DNA of 64,000 bases. Source: Tachypleus tridentatus. Taxonomy: Eukaryota > Arthropoda > Merostomata > Xiphosura > Limulidae. The position numbers and the translations under genes were made by a program. The stretch lies in NCBI RefSeq assembly GCF_004210375.1, contig NW_027467782.1:22733276-22797275 (forward strand). Direction: 5' to 3'. Below, piece by piece: positions 61,943 to 64,000 of the stretch. The notes beneath the pieces were generated by a model. That model saw only the letters and a program-made list of their open reading frames with translations. It was not told the origin of the DNA and did not search any database. How positions within the stretch are numbered: position 1 is the stretch's first letter; each line of letters starts with the position of its first letter.

Positions 61943-62308
61943 TCAGTCAATGTTCCAGTCATTATCAAAATCCCTTAGATTGTCTATCAACTTTCTAACT
62001 TTGGTACTAAAGGCAGGCCTCCTCTTGTCGGTCTTCCTCACTTTGGAGCCCCTCTGAGGATTTATGCCAAGGAAGATCCTGTTAAAATTGATAAGCATGG
62101 TTAAATGAGCCATAATATCCTGGAATTCTGTTTTATATATATATTTTTTCATAACATTTTGACAATTCAAATTATCTGCATTATAACAAAATACAATAAG
62201 GCCACAAGGAACAAATCTTTTGTTACTCATCCTTTTATTCCTTCTAGAGTGGGTTACAGGGGCACTTTTTTTTTTATTCTGACCAGTCCACTGTTCGATT
62301 TGCAACAA
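61943..62308 (-). CDS. Open frame or terminal exon, family unknown
   Basis: A 121-codon frame on the minus strand ends RRPAFSTKVRKLIDNLRDFD and NDWNID before a TGA. A plausible acceptor (ATTTTAACAG, ending just above 62078) would make 61943-62078 a terminal exon of about 45 codons. Its basic and acidic composition is more protein-like than the surroundings. It lies downstream of the two-exon gene end at 62894-63828 but beyond that gene's stop, so it is either separate or an alternative 3' exon. No family recognised. Confidence 0.3.
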   Translation of the reverse strand: MLQIEQWTGQNKKKSAPVTHSRRNKRMSNKRFVPCGLIVFCYNADNLNCQNVMKKYIYKTEFQDIMAHLTMLINFNRIFLGINPQRGSKVRKTDKRRPAFSTKVRKLIDNLRDFDNDWNID

Positions 62309-62893
62309 AAATCGCTCAATTTTTCATACATGTCAATTCTCTTATAGAAAAAATTGTCATATTCTGCTGCAAATACCATGTACTTCTATTTCTGCGTACT
62401 AGTGACATAACTTTTTAAACTAAATATTCAACCAAATACTTCTAGCAAATATACATTTCATGCTGTTAACATATAATATTTTAAAAAATTTTATTCAGTA
62501 AAGCCATAAAAAATGTTTATAGGGCAACCAAGACTGGATGCAGATAGCGATGATTCACAAATCTGTATTTCTTGTGGCCTAAGCTTAAGTTTTGTATGGT
62601 GAAACAGGTCTGGGACATGTGAGAGAGGACCTGTGTAGTAAGACTAACTAACTACTTCAGCTGACCTTGCATGTCGGCCAGTCTAAATACATGCAAATTG
62701 ATTAGTACAAGTTTAAAACTTTTAAAAGACCAACTGTGAGTGGGGAACATTTAACCTTGGTCCTAAGAATGGCTCTATCAAACTGATGGGTAGCAACCAA
62801 AGTACCGGTATTCTTTTGCATAGGAAAGAACTATTCATATTTATCATCTTCATTTACAGGTCAAAAGAAATTATGTAAGTAAATACAGGTAAA

Positions 62894-63077
62894 TTAAGCA
62901 AGTGCTATTCCAAACCTTTGAATAAATTCAACAGTGTTGGCAATGGACTCTGGGTAGGTGATGTTCAAGTTATAATAAGCTGCTATGGTCAAAGCAACTG
63001 CCATCCGTAGGGTGACATTTTCTGCCAGGATACATCCTTCTACAACTGCATAGCAGTTATTTTCAAATGGATGGTTT
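62894..63077 (-). CDS. Last coding exon of an unknown gene
   Basis: After a strong acceptor (ATATTTTTGTAG, ending at 63078), 184 bp encode GNHPFENNCYAVVEGCILAE, NVTLRMAVALTIAAYYNLNI and TYPESIANTVEFIQRFGIAL, then TAA. The exon begins in phase 1, exactly matching the single base left by the exon at 63762-63828, so the join completes a glycine codon. The NxxYP...FIQRF ending recalls C-termini of large uncharacterised animal proteins, which is only an impression. The function is not known. The gene runs right to left from beyond the window. Confidence 0.7.
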
Positions 63078-63761
63078 CCTACAAAAATATAAAACAACAA
63101 GAGAACATTTTGATGTTCTTGTGAGGCATATTGTCTTGTTAATACTGTTATCAAGTTTTCAGCCCTGATAATTCAGGTCAGACCAAAACCTCATATGGAA
63201 CCCTGCAGCCTGTAGTGTGTAGTTTTCTTTTATATATCTCTCCTGATGTTACAAATAAAACAAAGTACTTAGCAAACTGCCTAACAAGGAAATAATTACA
63301 GCTGCCCTCTTCTATCAGAGGCAGCTATCATATTTTCAGTGACGTCTGTGTGTCTCCCTGTGTGTGTGAGTTGCCCACATTTTTTGCCATGCAGGACTGT
63401 GTAATTTTGACCTTGAATGGTCAAAAATTGAGATCTAGCAATTCACAGGTCTAAACTCTAAATTTACAGAAACATCAAGGAATTCTGAATATTGTATTAT
63501 ATAATCTGCAGTGGTGCCATATATTTTAAACATATCTCAAACTTTAGGCCTTCATTATCATTTTCTTGTTATTTTTAATATATTTAAAGAAAAACATGAC
63601 TAATTGTTCTTAATGAAGGTTTCAGAGTTTCAAAAAACACAATGAAGTCCATTAAATGGAAAAATAGGCATACAATGTGATGCACATAATCCCCCCCAAA
63701 AAAAAATATCCAAGTACAAAAACAGTATGCATGAGTAAGAATATATTAATAAGTATCTTAC

Positions 63762-63828
63762 CTCTGATGACTACATGGGGGTGAGGTAGGTCATCATGTT
63801 GTTCTAAATCAGCAGATGTGATGATATC
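63762..63828 (-). CDS. Penultimate coding exon of the same unknown gene
   Basis: A 67-bp exon has a polypyrimidine tract and acceptor (TTTTTTTCAACAG) upstream and a consensus donor AG|GTAAGATA downstream. It reads DIITSADLEQHDDLPHPHVV and IR plus one base. The intron to the last exon is 684 bp. No further upstream exon is clear before the window ends at 64000. Confidence 0.7.
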
Positions 63829-64000
63829 CTGTTGAAAAAAATTATATAATCCTATTACATGTATTTATAAATTAGTGTCTAATACTGGAAACATACAGCA
63901 GGTCAAGTGACAGCAAAAGTTGATTTGTAATCAGGATTATAATATGAACTTATCTGCAGCGCAGCCCTAATTTGACGGTCACATAAGTGCTTAATTCATT

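Overview
This is AT-rich animal nuclear DNA. It has spliced-gene fragments, many tRNA-derived SINEs, degenerate non-LTR retrotransposons, hAT DNA transposons and a Penelope-like retroelement. The dominant SINE runs from a tRNA-like head with A and B boxes, through a body containing CATCACCACCCACCGCC on one strand, to a GTTT-type tail. From memory it resembles the very abundant SINE of horseshoe-crab (Xiphosura) genomes, so a chelicerate source is my best inference, but no single gene proves it. No bacterial operons, rRNA or CRISPR were seen.

Layout. 1-8928 and 25015-34094 are the two arms of a near-identical inverted repeat of about 9 kb. Each arm holds a truncated hAT element, a SINE, a 28-bp minisatellite, a GC-rich 270-bp duplication, a 56-bp satellite broken by a TA-flanked MITE, and a LINE relic. 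The left arm runs into exactly 500 N (8929-9428), a conventional scaffold gap with LINE sequence on both sides. The spacer (9429-25014) is AT-rich and, by eye, CpG-poor. It holds two old LINEs, decayed SINEs, a hAT-like MITE, a Penelope-end relic, two candidate exons near 12 kb and a degenerate minus-strand coding relic at 18.3-19.3 kb.

34.1-60 kb is a mobile-element landscape. A LINE on the minus strand (38.9-44.0 kb, ORF1 and ORF2) was invaded by a hAT transposon and a SINE and has lost its reverse-transcriptase core. A Penelope-like element at 51.2-52.4 kb carries a GIY-YIG endonuclease and an inverted duplicate of its own 3' end, including hammerhead-ribozyme-like motifs. A 60-bp near-perfect palindrome at 57.95 kb is made from the same Penelope terminus and sits inside a minisatellite. 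About a dozen SINE copies of three related types fill the rest.

Host genes are sparse. 59.19-59.47 kb carries the N-terminal exon of an SLC6 sodium-dependent transporter with an in-frame stop and altered conserved glycines, so it is probably a pseudogene fragment. At the right edge, two minus-strand exons with matching splice phase (62894-63077 and 63762-63828) form the 3' end of a gene that continues past the window. Most of the window has no recognisable host gene.
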